This document shows, in pieces, positions 46,601 to 59,274 of a DNA stretch of 64,000 bases. The position numbers were made by a program, and so were the translations under genes. The stretch is from Gordionus sp. m RMFG-2023 (lineage: Eukaryota; Nematomorpha; Gordioida; Chordodea; Parachordodidae). How positions within the stretch are numbered: position 1 is the stretch's first letter; every line of letters starts with the position of its first letter. Under the pieces are notes generated by a model. The model searched no databases, was not told the origin of the DNA, and was given only the letters and a program-made list of their open reading frames with translations. The stretch covers positions 51,437,561-51,501,560 of the forward strand of contig NC_088775.1 of assembly GCF_954871325.1 (NCBI RefSeq), read 5' to 3'.

Positions 46601-47190
46601 CCAAAATAACTTGAATGTACAGTACTGCCAATTTCATCAACTTTATTAATGGAAAAATATGCAGTAGTTCTGTCGTGGCCTTTAAAACGATACTTACGAC
46701 CGTTTTATGGTTGAGTTAACATTGTTGTTCATGATTCTATTTTATAAGGGGATACCAATGCTGACATTGATAGAAATATCGTTTTGCGTGTTCAAACTTG
46801 AATGTACAGTACGGCCAATTTCATCAACTTTATTAATGGAAAAATATGCAGTAGTTCTGTCGTGGCCTTTAAAACAATACTTACGACCGTTTTATGGTTG
46901 AGTTAACATTGTCGTTCATGATTCTATTTTAGAGGGGGATACCAATGCTGACATTGACAGAAATATCGTTTTGCGTTCTTCTTTTACCAGTATCCCAAGG
47001 CATAGGCATATCATCTTTATCAGGACGTAATGTGTTTTGTACACTGCTTTGTTAATCCGTCATCACTTTCATCTGCAACCCTAAATGATATAAAATTATA
47101 TATTAATTATTTCCTCTCCAGACAACCGCCCAGACTTATTTTGTCGCTTTTTCCATCAAAAACTAAAATGTCAACAAGGATTTGCTCTTA
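46601..47190 (+). mobile_element. Helitron Rep fragment, duplicated
   Basis: Two ~185-bp copies (46606-46785, 46796-46980) of the Rep segment around GVHDAILEGDTN, then PSSFTGGPRH-like text and the HPDLVCRVFRQK-like segment to 47190. It matches 23270-23570 with frame damage. Confidence 0.75.
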
Positions 47191-47239
47191 ATTTTATCAA
47201 ATACATAATAAATAATTCTCATTATTTTTTTTAAAAATT

Positions 47240-49130
47240 ATCCTAAATTTATATGTCAATAAAAAAAATATCTTAAAAAATATATAAATAATTTGCATAT
47301 AAGTTTCATTAGTGTTTATGGCATTTTTGTAATTTAAATAGACAGCATTTTATTTTTACTTAACATAAAATATATATATCCCTTATCAAATTCTTTGACA
47401 AATAATTTCAGAAATGCAAGACATACATTAAATATATCTGAAAAACAACAATAACCCTATATAATAAACAACATATTTTTTAGATATAATTTTAAATGAT
47501 CATATTACAAAAAAGTATATATGTAGGTTATTTTAATTTTATTTGTCGTGATTCTCTAATAAGTGATTGCCCAGGTCTTCCCAGTTTACCTTAATACGGA
47601 ATTTACATGTTTTCCATATTAGACTAATTGGTAAATCAGATATTTCCCGTTCATGTGATGATATTAAAAATTTAACTATCTCCGAGGCGGGAAAAAATTT
47701 TCAAAATTAAAATGGGTAGGACTGGGCTTGGAACCTCAAAATTAATATTAGCTTGCACCTGACTTGGGAATATCTTTTACAAATTATTAAGAGTTGAGCT
47801 GGGCTTGATAAACTTTTTTAAGATTATAAGATCTTGGATGCTTCCTAATATTGTGAGCTTGAACCTGGCATGACATCTATCGTAAAAAATGAATAAAAAT
47901 CTCATTCCCCGTCATTTTTGACGTTCTACTAGTATGATGATTAAAGTCAAACTAATAATATATATAATGTAATATATAAATAAACTAATATATATATAAT
48001 ATAATGTACATATGATGTCAGAAACCAAAATATATGCCATGTAGAATATATAAATAATGTGGTATAATGTTACAATATGCTAACGTTAATATATTTGTTA
48101 TGTGAGGCTAAAAATATTTAAAAGCTAATAAATTATCTAAATTCGACTAAATTTAACCAATGTGAACTAAATACATTTATAAGCTAAAGAAATATCTAAT
48201 TTTAACTAATATATATATATGATGTAATAAATATATACTTGACTAGAAAAGTCAAAATATAATTAATATTATAATATATGCTAACGAGATGAACTTATTG
48301 TGTGAAGCTGAAAGGGAACTAATGAATATATTAAGGCAAGGAACTACAACGTAATTAATGTAATAATGTATATTAACAAAATATTCTTGTTATATGAAGT
48401 TTAAAACACTTTAAAAACTAATAAAAAGTATTAAGATTTATTCTTGTTATATGAAGTTAGAAACTAATAAAAGTATTAAGATTAACAAAACTATTAGAAA
48501 GCCCGTCAAAAATGAAGGGGAATGAGATTTTTATTCATTTTTTTACGATAGATGTCATGCCAGATCCCTCACAATATTAGGAAGCATATAATTATAAAAG
48601 TTTATCCAGCCCAGCTCAACCCTTAATAATTTGTTAAAGATATTCCCATGTCAAGTGCAAGCTAATATAAATTTTGAGGTTCCAAGCCCAGTCGTATCCA
48701 ATATAATTATGAAAATTTTTTCCCACCTAGAAGATAGTTAAATTTTTAATTGATTTATAATCACATGAAGGAGAATTATATGATTTACCAATAAGTTTAA
48801 GATGTAAAAAAAAAACATGTGAATTCCGTATTAAGGGAAACTGGGAAGGGCAAATTACTTATTAGAGAATTATGACAAATAAAATAAAAAATAACCAACT
48901 CTTATACTTTTTGGTAATATGATCAATTATAATTATATATAAAAAATAAATTTTTGTTTATTATATAGGGTTATTGTAGCTTTTCGGATAAATTTAATGT
49001 ATGTCTTGCATTTCTCAAATTATTTGTCTATATTTTATTTTAAATTAAAAAAAAATGTTATCTATTTAAATAAAAGTGCCATTAAACACTAATGAAACTT
49101 ATATGCACATTATATATATATAAAATATAA
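47240..49130. mobile_element. Foldback-type element with ~650-bp inverted arms
   Basis: Arms 47270-47930 and 48490-49120 pair along their length (for example ttaatacggaatttacatgt against acatgtgaattccgtattaa, and gacatctatcgta against tacgatagatgtc). The ~560-bp centre has repeats of cttgttatatgaagtt and actaataaaa but no ORF. It separates Helitron fragments in opposite orientation. A related inner sequence, gtcaaaaatgattaagaatg, recurs at 63655. Confidence 0.75.
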
Positions 49131-49139
49131 GATAAAAAA

Positions 49140-49805
49140 AATAAATGAGTTAATTTCATGCGTAGTTTTTTATTATTTTGGCTACCAGTAACTCTAGAAA
49201 TGGCAAGGCGTTTGTTTATTCGTCATTATTTTCTTAGCTTATCTTTAATAGATTCATCAAGTTTTGTGGCAATGTGAGGGATTAAGGTTGGGTTAGCCTA
49301 GGCAAATAAAGAAATATGGCAAAAATATAAATAAACATTATTATTGAAAAATAATGAAGATTTTTTGGAATATATATAAAATCATATATAATATTATTTA
49401 TAATAAAAATAATGTACTATGTATATTTTTTGTGCGTTATACAAAATAATCAGCAGGGATAATAGAGCAATGGTGGATCCGACAAAATGGTAAGCTTTTA
49501 AAAAAGTAGGATCCTTAAAAATTGTTATATTAATTTAGTTAAATTTTAAAAATGTACTTTGTTATAATTTTCAATTAGACAAAATATTCATCAGAGATAA
49601 AAGGGCATATTGAGCGGCCCGACAAAAGGATGCTTAAATATAAAATTGTTTAAATTATAAAATAATATCATACTAAGTAATGTTCATTCTTATTCGTATA
49701 AACCGGGATTAATCGGATATAACCTCATGATATACCACATTGGTTGTAGTTTTTGTTTTATCATTGGTTATAACATTTAATTTATGAGGAGAACAAACTC
49801 GAGCA
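49140..49805 (-). mobile_element. Inverted Helitron tail-to-head fragment
   Basis: Reverse complement of about 26290-26900: the end of the helicase (MSRV region), the 3' hairpins and the next Helitron's first exons. It stops at gaacaaactcgagca, where the satellite begins. Confidence 0.85.
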
Positions 49806-51260
49806 TTTTAATTTAACATAAAATACGGCAATTTGTAGTTAGTCACTTAATTTTAACATTAAATACAGCAATTCGCAGTTTAGTCATTTTTATTTAACAT
49901 AAAATACGGCAATTCGTAGTTTAGTCACTTAATTTTAACATTAAATATGTCAATTCGCAGTTTAGTCATTTTAATTTAACATTATATACAGCAATTCGTA
50001 GTTTAGTCATTATAATTTAACATTATGTACGGCAATTCGCAGTTTAGTCACTTTATTTTAACATTAAATACGACAATTCGTAATTTAAATTTAGCATTAT
50101 ATATGGCAATTCGTAGTTTAATCATTTTAATTTAACATTTTTTACCGCAATTCGTAGTTTAGTCATTATAATTTAACATTATATACAGCAGCTCGTAGTT
50201 TAGTCACTTTATTTTAACATTAAATATGGCAATTCGTAGTTTAAATTACCATTATATATGGCAATTTGTAGTTTAGTCATTTTAATTAAACATTATTTAC
50301 CGCAATTCGTAGTTTAATCATTTTAATTTAACTTTATATACGGCAATTCGTAGTTTAAATTTAACAATATATACTACAATTCGTACTTTATTCATTTTAA
50401 TTTAACATTATATACAGCAATTCGTGTTTAATTTAATTTAACATTAAATACGGCAATTCGTAGTTAAGTCACTTTATTTTAACAATGAATACTGCAATTT
50501 GTAGTTTATTATATATGGCAATTCGTAGTTTAGGCATTTTAATTTAACATTATTTATCGCATGTCGTAGCTTAGTCATTATAATTTAACATTATATGTGC
50601 CAATTCTTAGTTTAGTCATTTTACTTTAACATTATTTACCGCAATTCGTAGTTTAGTCATTATAATTTAACATTATTTACCGCAATTCGTAGTTTAGTCA
50701 TTATAATTTAACATTATATACGGCAATTCGCAGTTTAGTCATTATAAATTAAAATTAGTTACCGCAATTCGTAGTTTAATCATTTTAATTTAACATTATA
50801 TAATGCAATTCGTAGTTTAGTCACTTCATTTTAATCTTAAATACGGCAATTCGTAGTTTAGTCATTTTATTTTAATATTAAATACGGCAATTCGTAGTTT
50901 AGTCACTTAATTTTAACATTAAATACGGCAATTCGTAGTTTAGTCACTTTATTTTAACATTAAATACGGCAATCATAGTTTAAATTTAACATTAAATACG
51001 GCAATTCCTAGTTTAGTCACTTAATTTTAACATTAAATACGACAATTCGCAGTTTAGTCATTTTAATTTAACATAAAATACGGCAATTCGTAATTAAGTC
51101 ACTTTATTTTAACATTAAATACGGCTATTCGTAGTTTAGTCATCCTATTTTACAGCATTTTATGATAATTTATCAATATATACGGCAATTCGTGGTTTAG
51201 TATGGCAATTCGCAATTTACCTGGCAATTCGTAGTTTATAGCAATTCGTATTTTAGTCAT
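49806..51260. repeat. Satellite, 41-42 bp unit, about 35 copies
   Basis: The unit reads about tacggcaattcgtagtttag followed by tcattttaatttaacattaa. Copies vary in length and sequence, with some truncated at the right end (51170-51260). No ORF. Confidence 0.92.
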
Positions 51261-51845
51261 GGCCTATTAAAATTAATATTTTAATAAATTTAATTAATAA
51301 ATGCTTTTGATAATAAATATAAGTATCAATTTGCATTTAATTCTTTAACGTCATCAATTTAAAAATAATATTAAAGATTAACATATTATTATTCACCCCA
51401 CAATGGATGTACTTTCTTCTTTTTTTTTACGTGTTTTAGGGAAATCTATTTTTTTTTATTTGAAAAAGAGTTTTGAGTTAAATTTTTAATACAAGTATAT
51501 TTTTAATGTTATTATAAACTACTATTATTTTAAGATATAATATATCAACTCGAGGTGCCATAATAATGCATAAAATCTTAATTGCTTTCATCATATAACT
51601 CTGGTTAAAAATTTTCATTTTTAATATGGCATCCTTGCCGTGTAAATAACTTAAGGCTTCACTATATTTACATAATTTCTTCTAAAGATTTTTAGTGTTT
51701 TTGTTTTATCAATTTATCTAACAAAATTCTGATATGAGTTAACATCGTGAGTGTCATGGCAATGACTGCAAATTAACCAGCATCTATTATTGTGTGGCAA
51801 TATAAGTTAAGATTATCACTACAGCTGCTGAGTGCATATGGTTGC
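51261..51845. other. No feature recognised
   Basis: AT-rich unique-looking sequence between the satellite and the 51850 repeat family. Confidence 0.5.
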
Positions 51846-51849
51846 TTAT

Positions 51850-52900
51850 TTTAGATAAGCAATAATGGTCAACTGTGTAGTCGTTTATATATTATTAAAA
51901 ATGATGATATTTTAGAAATTTAATATCTCACAATAATTTTCTCGATTACTTATCTAGCTTCCATCATATCATCTAAGAGGAAGTTCTAACCACCATATAG
52001 TTTGATTTGGATTGGTCGTTTATAATCTCTTCTTCAAGAATTGTTGATTTGGATAGGCCAATAAATTTTTCCTTATTAGTTCGTTCTATAAAACATTGTC
52101 TAAAATGGTAATTGAGAGTTATATTAGTTTCATGACCTTTTATCAATATAAGTTGTTAAGAATTGTATTATATTATGTAGTTTTTAAAAACCATTATTAA
52201 TTGAGGCATATGTATGAATTAATTAACCTTTTTTATCACTTGTAATTAGTGTTGTTAAACGGCTCATTTTGAGCCGATTTTTTAAAACGGCTAACTCAGT
52301 ATTTTAGCCAGAAAAATATTGTCTAAGTCTCGAGATTTCGATAATATATGCCTAGACCTTTGTTACTTCTATGAGCAAAATCTTGAGGCTTATGTAATAT
52401 TTTTTTGGACGAAATATTGAGTTAGCCGTTTTTAAAAATCGGCTTAAAACGAGCCATTTAACAACATTACTTGTAATTCTTTAGACGCAAAATTTTTTTA
52501 TATCAGCTAACGAAAATATTTTATACTGTAATAAATAGATTTTGTATTAAAAAATATTATTTTTAAAAATGTCTTATATTGTTTTAATTATTTATATGCT
52601 AGTTTATTTTGTATGCATAATATAATAAATGACAAAATATGAAATTCGGAATAATTGTTCAGAGTTAGCAAATTTTAAAAAGTATAATATATTAATATAA
52701 GGGGGGGGGGCTAGGCCCCCCATTAATTTTTTTTAGTTGAGCCCTCTGAGATTGTAAAGGCTAGCGAAGCCCCTGATTTAGATGAGCAATAATAGTGAAC
52801 TCTCTAGTCGTTTATATACCATTAAAAATGGAGGATAATCTTTTAATTTAATACCTCATAATTTTTTCGCTTAATCAATGACCTCCCATTTTTTTTGAAC
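51850..52900. repeat. Dispersed repeat family, copy 1
   Basis: Shares cttatctagcttccat, atcatctaagaggaag, atttttccttattag and a poly-C/poly-G tract with 58740-59274. A hAT-like end, CAGGGGCTTCGCTAGCC on the minus strand, lies at 52774. The sequence right of it (52778-52830) repeats 51854-51905, so copies are joined or nested. A MITE interrupts it at 52247-52469. Confidence 0.7.
52247..52469. mobile_element. hAT MITE with long inverted repeats
   Basis: Ends TAGTGTTGTTAAACGGCTC and, reversed, TAATGTTGTTAAATGGCTC; the whole 223 bp folds on itself. Perfect 8-bp cttgtaat copies flank it (52239-52246, 52470-52477). The related repeat at ~59047 carries the uninterrupted acttgtaattctt site. Confidence 0.9.
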
Positions 52901-53026
52901 ACTTGATTGCTTATTTTTGTATTTGTTAAAATTGTTTTATATTTTCATATAACAAAATTTTAGGGTATTTTATTATACATTTTACATTCCTTTATTTAAT
53001 CATGTATATATTTTTATTAATTAATC

Positions 53027-53107
53027 GCTGGGGTGGCCTAATGGGTAAGATGTAGGCTTGGAAACACGAGTATGAACAAGGACGCGGGTTCAATCCTGGT
53101 TAGAACC
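53027..53107 (+). other. tRNA-Ser-derived head of the RTE LINE
   Basis: Contains an A box (TGGCCTAATGG) and a B box (GGTTCAATCCT) of RNA polymerase III, an anticodon-loop-like CTTGGAAA (GGA, serine) and a long variable region as in tRNA-Ser. The acceptor and T stems no longer pair well, so it is not a functional tRNA gene. It joins directly to the LINE 5' region and may be its promoter or a fused SINE. Confidence 0.65.
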
Positions 53108-55801
53108 ATAAAAACTTTCAAGTTTTTCTTCGATGACTGATGTGTAAAGACATATGGTATGATGAATTTCGGAGCTTAGAGATGACACCCCGATCACCGA
53201 CAGGTCTGGACAGCCGGGTGCTAAGGATACCTGTCCAATAAACAAAATGAAGGACACATATGAAAATATGAATATGAAAGCTAAGGCGTTCCCTCCATGC
53301 GACGCGCAGGGTGTAGATCTCCATCCTGTGGAAAATAAAATAAAGGTCAAAGCAAAGAAGACAAGACTGGCAAGTTTGAATATTGGGACGCTTAAAGGTA
53401 AGACGAGAGAATTGGCATCAATGTTGAACAAGAGAAAAGTTGATATAGCGTGTATACAAGAGACGAAATGGAAAGGACAGAAAACTTTGATGATTGGAGA
53501 TGGGTATAAATTGTACTATAATGGACTTGTTAGCAATAGGAACGGTGTCGGCATCATCCTCAGCCAAGACCTAACCTCTTCAGTAGTAGAAGTCAACAGG
53601 ATCTCTGATAGACTAATGAAGATAAAACTCTGCATTGGTCAATCAATACTACACATCCTTCAGTATATGCTCCTCAAACAGGTTGCAAGGAAGAAGAGAA
53701 AGATGACTTTAGAGCTATCCTTGATGTAGCTGTAATGGAAATCCTTAAGGATGACCTAGTCATAATTGGTGGTTACATAAAGGCACATGTGGGGAAAGCA
53801 AGAGATAGCTACAAAAGGCATCATAGTAGTTTTGGATATGGAGAAAGAAATGATGAAGGAGAACATGTACAAGCCTTTGACCTTGCCTTAACCAACACTT
53901 ACTATAGGAGAAAAGACCATTTTATAACATACGAAAGTGGTACAAGGCATGCTAATCTCTCGCAGAAGATTAAAAAATGTAATAGACTGTATCGCCGCAC
54001 AACACAAGCCACTAGTCAAGGATTTACAAATCTCAAATAAATCCACTCAAAATAAGATAAAACGGGAACCATGCATCAAATGGGGCAAATTAAAAACAAT
54101 GTGCAAACATTGAAACAATAAATTGCTCACAAATCAGTGAAAAAATCTGGACAGACCTTTCATCCAGATTAATAGACACTGCAAAATCGACGCTAGGCTT
54201 GACAAGAGGAGGTACTATGGTGGTGGAATCAAGAGGTACAAACCACTATACAGGAGAAAAATCCAAAAATGCAGAAGACAAGTCAAGATACAAAAAATCC
54301 AAGATATTAGCTAAAAAGGCCGTGGCTAGGGCCAATCTATGGCATACGATGACATGTATGATGATCTACATACCAAAGAAGGGCAAAATAAAATATACAG
54401 ATTTGCCAAAAGCGAGAAAAAATAAAGATGGGAAATTGATATAATAAAGGAAAAAGAAATAATGAATAGATGGAAAGAATATTTTCAGGAGCTTCTCAAC
54501 TTTAATTCCCACATATTGCATCCCTTAAAAACCTTGTACCTATAACAGAACAAGAAATAATCACATGCCTCAAGCATATGAAAAACAACAAAGCTAGGGG
54601 TCGAGACGATATTCCAATAGAAAGCCTTAAAGCACTAGGAGATGATGGAATACATCTTCTCACAAATCTGTACAATAAAATACTTGGAAATGAAGAGGTC
54701 CCCCAAAAATAGAGGCAGAGCTATCTAGTTCCTATCTTCAAAAATAAAGGGGATCCACACAATTGCCAAAATTACAGGGGCATAAAACTAATGTCACACT
54801 GTCTAAAACTATACGAAAAAATAATAGAAAAAAGATTAAGAGATATAATCGAAATAGGAGAGACACAGTTTGGCTTTATGCCTGGAAGATCAACAACCGA
54901 TGCTATCCATGCAATTAGGCAAATGAGTGAAAAATACAGGGAAAAGAACAAAAAGCTACACATGGTCTTTCTCGATCTAGAAAAGGCTTTCGATAGAATC
55001 TCAAGAAAACTTATCTGGTGGGCGCTACGCCACAAAAAAGTTCCCGAAAAATATATAAGAATAATAGAGGATATGTATGGGCAACAATGGTCCGTAGCAC
55101 AACAGGTACTTCAGCAGGCTTCACAATAGCCGAAGGAGTTCATCAAGGGTCGGCTCTCAGCCCACTTCTCTTCATTATAGTAATAGATGTATTAGCACAG
55201 TCTATACCATCCGCAATTGAAAGCTGCAAATATTTGGGCTCCACTATACAAACAAACGGCACAATAGAAAAAGAGATAAAGAATAAGATTAATCAAGGGT
55301 GGTTAAAGTGGAGATCTTTATCTGGAGTGCTATTTGACAAAAGAATCCCACACAAATTAAAGGGAAAAATTTACAGTTCCATAGTACAATCAACTGTTCT
55401 ATATAGTTCGGAAACATGGCCAACCAAAGAATCAGACGAGAGAAGTCTACAAACTATGGAGATGAGAATGCTGAGGATGATTGCTGGGGTAACAAGAAAA
55501 GATAAGGTGCGCAGTACAAGAATACTAAATAGTTTAAAGGTAGTGCCCATTAAGACTTAGTTAATGGTAAACAGACTTAGGTGGTATGGGCACACAATGA
55601 GAAGGCCTATGAACTACATAGGAAAAAAGTTGAAAGTTTGGAAGTGATGGGCAAACGTAAAAGTGTAAGGCCAAAACTTCAATGGGGCCATAAAGTTAGA
55701 GCCAATATAAATAAGTATAAAATAGATAAAAGAGATTGTATGAATAACATAAAGTGGAGAGAGATGCTGAAGAAGCTTACCACCAGAAAAGGTGAAAGCT
55801 A
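53108..55801 (+). pseudogene. RTE (BovB/CFDP2-like) LINE, dead
   Basis: A 5' segment with gatcaccgacaggtctggac leads into endonuclease blocks SLNIGTLKGKTRELASML, ACIQETKWKG and RNGVGIILS. The GDFNAHVG motif has become GGYIKAHVG, so the catalytic Asp and Asn are gone. Reverse transcriptase blocks are GETQFGFMPGRSTTDAI, FLDLEKAFDR and GVHQGSALSPLLF. The segment that should carry YADD is deleted between IDVLAQSIP and ESCKYLGSTI. The C-terminus RLRWYGHTMRRPMNYIGKKV is typical of this group. Frameshifts lie near 53730, 55060 and other points. The element ends soon after the stop at 55802 with a short A-rich tail. Confidence 0.85.
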
Positions 55802-55933
55802 AAAGAGAAAAAAAATAAAATAATATTTTTATTAATTAAAATATTTTCATACAGATCTTAATACTAAAAATTATAATGTATAAAGACTCTATTTAAAAAA
55901 AAGTAAACAATTATATAAAATATGTGTAATTCT

Positions 55934-57379
55934 CAGAGACCTGCAGGCCCGGCCCTAAGCCCGGCCCGGGCAGGGCCGGACCGTATTTAAAATTTTTTAA
56001 ATATACCCGGGCCGGGCCTAAAAAATTTTTTTTAAAATATATCCGGGCCGGGCCGGGCCTTAATATTTTTTATAAAAATTTTTACATTATGAGTTAATGG
56101 TTATAAGATTATATTATATTATAGTTATGATTAATATAAAATTGGGTGATGGTTAACACAACTAACACACATAGATCGATCTAATTATTAATTTCCTGCA
56201 AATTTATTCAAAGTATTAATATATTTTTTTATAATTCATATCTAAATTTTTACAACATATTTTACCAAAACAATCAAATAAAGGAATATCTTAAATAAGC
56301 CCCAATATTCAAGTATTAATAATATATTTTTTATAATTCATATCTAAATTTTTAGAATATTTACCAAAACAATCAAATAAAGGAATATCATGGCACAAAA
56401 TACTAATGATATAATTAATAAAATTAAAAATAATATTTATTCTTTTAGAAATACAAATAATAATTTAAAATCTGAAATATGGGCTAAATTTAACATCATC
56501 ATAGATGAAAATAAAAAAAACATTGGCTACGTACAATGTAAGAATTGTTCAAGTATATTATCTTATAATTATAAACATGGTACATCACATCTAAAAAGAC
56601 ATAAATGTGATGGTAAATCCATAAAAATTAATAATTTTTTTTTACACCTGAAAAACCAACCTATAAATGTAATATAAAATATTTAAAAATTATAAAATAA
56701 ATTATATTAATATTGTGCAATTAGATTATATTTTCAAAATACTATTTATTATACATGCATTTTTTTAAATAGAGATTTATTTTTATTTTATAAATTAAAT
56801 AGTAAATTAAATACAATATATTATATTCTCAAAATATTTTCCATTTTTATATATTAAATATTAGTTTTATTTTTTTTAAATGCAATATAAAATATAATAT
56901 ATGCTCAAAATATTATTACTATTTTTATGAATATTAGTTTTATTTTTATAAATGCAAAAAATATAGTATATGCTCAAAATATCCATTTTTATAAATAATA
57001 GTTTTATAAATAATAGTTTTATAATTTTTATAAATTCAATATAATATTCTCAAAATATTAGCTTTTTTCATGTATTTTTTAAGTAATAAGCGATACTACT
57101 AGCTGAAAAATATGGTAAAATACCTCATAGGTAAATTTTTGTATATACCAGGTCGAATATAATTTTAAAAAATTTCGAGCCGGGCCTGAAATTTTTAAAT
57201 CCGGGCCTGCCGTAAAAAATTTTTTTTTAATTTATCCGGGCCGGGCCGGGCCGGGCCTTAAATCTTTAAATCCGGGCCGGGCCGTAAAAAAATTTTTTTA
57301 AAAAATATCCGGGCCGGGCTGGGCTTAAATAATTTAAAACCGGGCGGGGCCGTGCAAATGGTGCCTCTGCAGGTCTCTG
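55934..57379 (+). mobile_element. BED-hAT derivative with GC-rich ends
   Basis: Perfect 8-bp gtaattct copies flank it (55926-55933, 57380-57387). Ends are CAGAGACCTGCAGGCCCGGC and, reversed, CAGAGACCTGCAGAGGCACC. Both subterminal regions are dense in CCGGGCCGGGCC words (55940-56065, 57175-57350), striking in an AT-rich window. The interior keeps only the N-terminal BED-finger exon, so the copy is internally deleted and non-autonomous. Confidence 0.92.
56390..56677 (+). CDS. BED zinc-finger exon of a hAT transposase
   Basis: A 95-codon ORF starting MAQNTNDIIN. The BED finger reads SEIWAKFNII, then VQCKNCSSILSYNY and TSHLKRHKC: C-x2-C, then H-x4-H or H-C, the DNA-binding finger of many hAT transposases. 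The ORF stops soon after the finger; the usual catalytic and dimerisation regions are absent. A deleted element could still make a binding-only protein able to compete for the same ends, but that is inference. Confidence 0.8.
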   Translation: MAQNTNDIINKIKNNIYSFRNTNNNLKSEIWAKFNIIIDENKKNIGYVQCKNCSSILSYNYKHGTSHLKRHKCDGKSIKINNFFLHLKNQPINVI

Positions 57380-57483
57380 GTAATTCTTATGCAAATAATG
57401 GTATTTAAAAAAATATGATGATAATCTTATAAATAATACTTTTTTTACAAAAAAAAATTGATTATATATTAAAACTAATAAAA

Positions 57484-58570
57484 TTTTATTGCTATTTTTT
57501 GATTTGAATTTAGAAAGAGAGATCTACTTTTCTCTGAGATTTTGCTAATTCACCTCGAATCAAATTTTTATCTAAAATAATCTCCTTATAAATTTTCAAT
57601 AGGGCTAATCCATTTAAACGTTTTTCACCGGTTGTGTTTCTTAAATAGGTTTTTAACCTTTTTAAAGTTGAAAAAGACCTTTCATTAGTTCAGGTACTAA
57701 TTGGCAAGGTAGCCAAAATAATTAATAATGTTTTGATATTAGGCAGGGAATCTAAAATGCAAATACACATGGAAAGGGCCTGCAGAGCATTTTTTGGTCA
57801 AAAAATACCCTATTCTGTCGATTTTTATACCAAAATTCGACATCACAAAGTAACTTATCATATGAACCTACTAAATCATCAGCATAAAACTCTGAGATTT
57901 TTTTAATATCCTCTCGTGTTTCATGTGTAATCAACGGTTTAGACTCAACCGGCAAAAGAAAATAAAAGCTTTTTAAAATATAATTATGACTAATAAATCT
58001 TTCTTTTAATTGAAATAAAAATGTATCAATAAGGGGAATAAAAATGCTTATTTTATAAAAATCCTCAATCGTAGATGCCATTATTTGATCGATTGGATTG
58101 TCTAGAGACTACTCTAGGTTTAAAAATTTCAATTCCAAGCTTATTAGCAATCTCCTTTACTTTTTCATATATTTCATGAAATTTTTCATCCACATTCTCT
58201 CTGATATTTGTTAATATTTCAACAATATCCTTTGTTCTATTCATAATCTACCTTAAATCCAAATCAATTTTTTTGTAGCATTTTGCTAAAATCATATGTA
58301 TAAATAAATAAAAAATAAACACATTGAATTGAAATTAAAAACTGTGGCTTAATAATAGCCTGCAAAAGATTTTCGGCATATACTGAATCTTTTTCCTTGC
58401 TTGATATATAAAATTATAGTGCTGCAAAGACAACATCATATAGTTCATTAAAGAGTTTCACCGACTCTTGTCTTTCGATGAATCTGGTCGGACAAAATCT
58501 TTTTAGTTTTTTTTTGATTTTTTGAGTCAATATCATGATACGTTTGAATAAATAACTATCTTTTTTTGGG
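57484..58570 (-). pseudogene. hAT transposase (ZMYM1-like), minus strand, decayed
   Basis: Minus-strand blocks in order: LKRFCPTRFIERQESVKLF, FNELYDVVFAAL, LLQAIIKPQFLISI, then EIFKPRVVSRQSN, and an open 109-codon stretch (58081-57752) with KISIFIPLIDTFLFQLKERF. The dimerisation block at the end reads LPNIKTLLIILATLPIST, then ERSFSTLKRLKTYLRN and GEKRLNGLALL. This matches the DUF4371/ZMYM1 hAT branch, like 43440-45620. Several frameshifts and stops interrupt it. Confidence 0.8.
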
Positions 58571-58739
58571 TGGTGTGAAATAGCTGCAAACCAAAAATAA
58601 ATATAAAAATAATCAAATGTGTATATCTATAAAATTAAAACATAAAAATCAAGCGTTTATTAAGAATTTATTAAATTAAAAAATTAAAAATTTTTTTTTC
58701 ATTTTTCATGAGGGGGGACCCCCCCCCCCCTTTCCCATG

Positions 58740-59274
58740 CCTACGCCATTGAACAATGATATATATGTCATTGCGCTTAACTTATCTAGCTTCCATAATG
58801 TCATCTAAGAGGAAGATAACCACCATATATCTAATTTATATTATCTTCTTCGAGATTATTTATTTTAATTAGACCTACAAATTTTTCCTTATTAGTCCAT
58901 TCGATGATTGTCTAAAATGGTAAGACAACGTTATATTAATTTCATGACCTTGTCAATGTAGGTTACTAAGAATTATATTGCCTTGTGTGGTTTTTAAAAA
59001 CCACTATCTATTGAGGTAGTGTATAAATTAATTAACCTTTTTTATAACTTGTAATTCTTGAGACAGATATTTTTTTTATTTTGATAATCAAAAATATTTA
59101 ATAATGTAATAAATGGATGAATATTTTGCAATAAAAAATATTATCTTTGGTAATGTGTTGTATTTTTTCTTTCACTATTTTTAATCGTATCCATAATAAA
59201 TAATACAATATCGCCTCCCCACCCCCATAATTTTTTTTAGTTTAGCCCCTGAGGTTGTAAAGGCTGACACCCCT
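58740..59274. repeat. Dispersed repeat family, copy 2
   Basis: Related to 51950-52774. It begins near a poly-C tract followed by tttcccatgcctacgcc (58700-58750) and ends at a hAT-like terminus, CAGGGGTGTCAGCC on the minus strand (59274). It lacks the MITE present in copy 1. Confidence 0.65.

Noticed and set aside
53027-53107. Functional tRNA-Ser gene
   Set aside because: Acceptor and T stems do not pair and the 3' half is degenerate; only the promoter boxes and anticodon loop remain.
53090-53431. Minus-strand ORFs of 113 and 68 codons
   Set aside because: They are antisense to the RTE LINE endonuclease, which has clear motifs on the plus strand.
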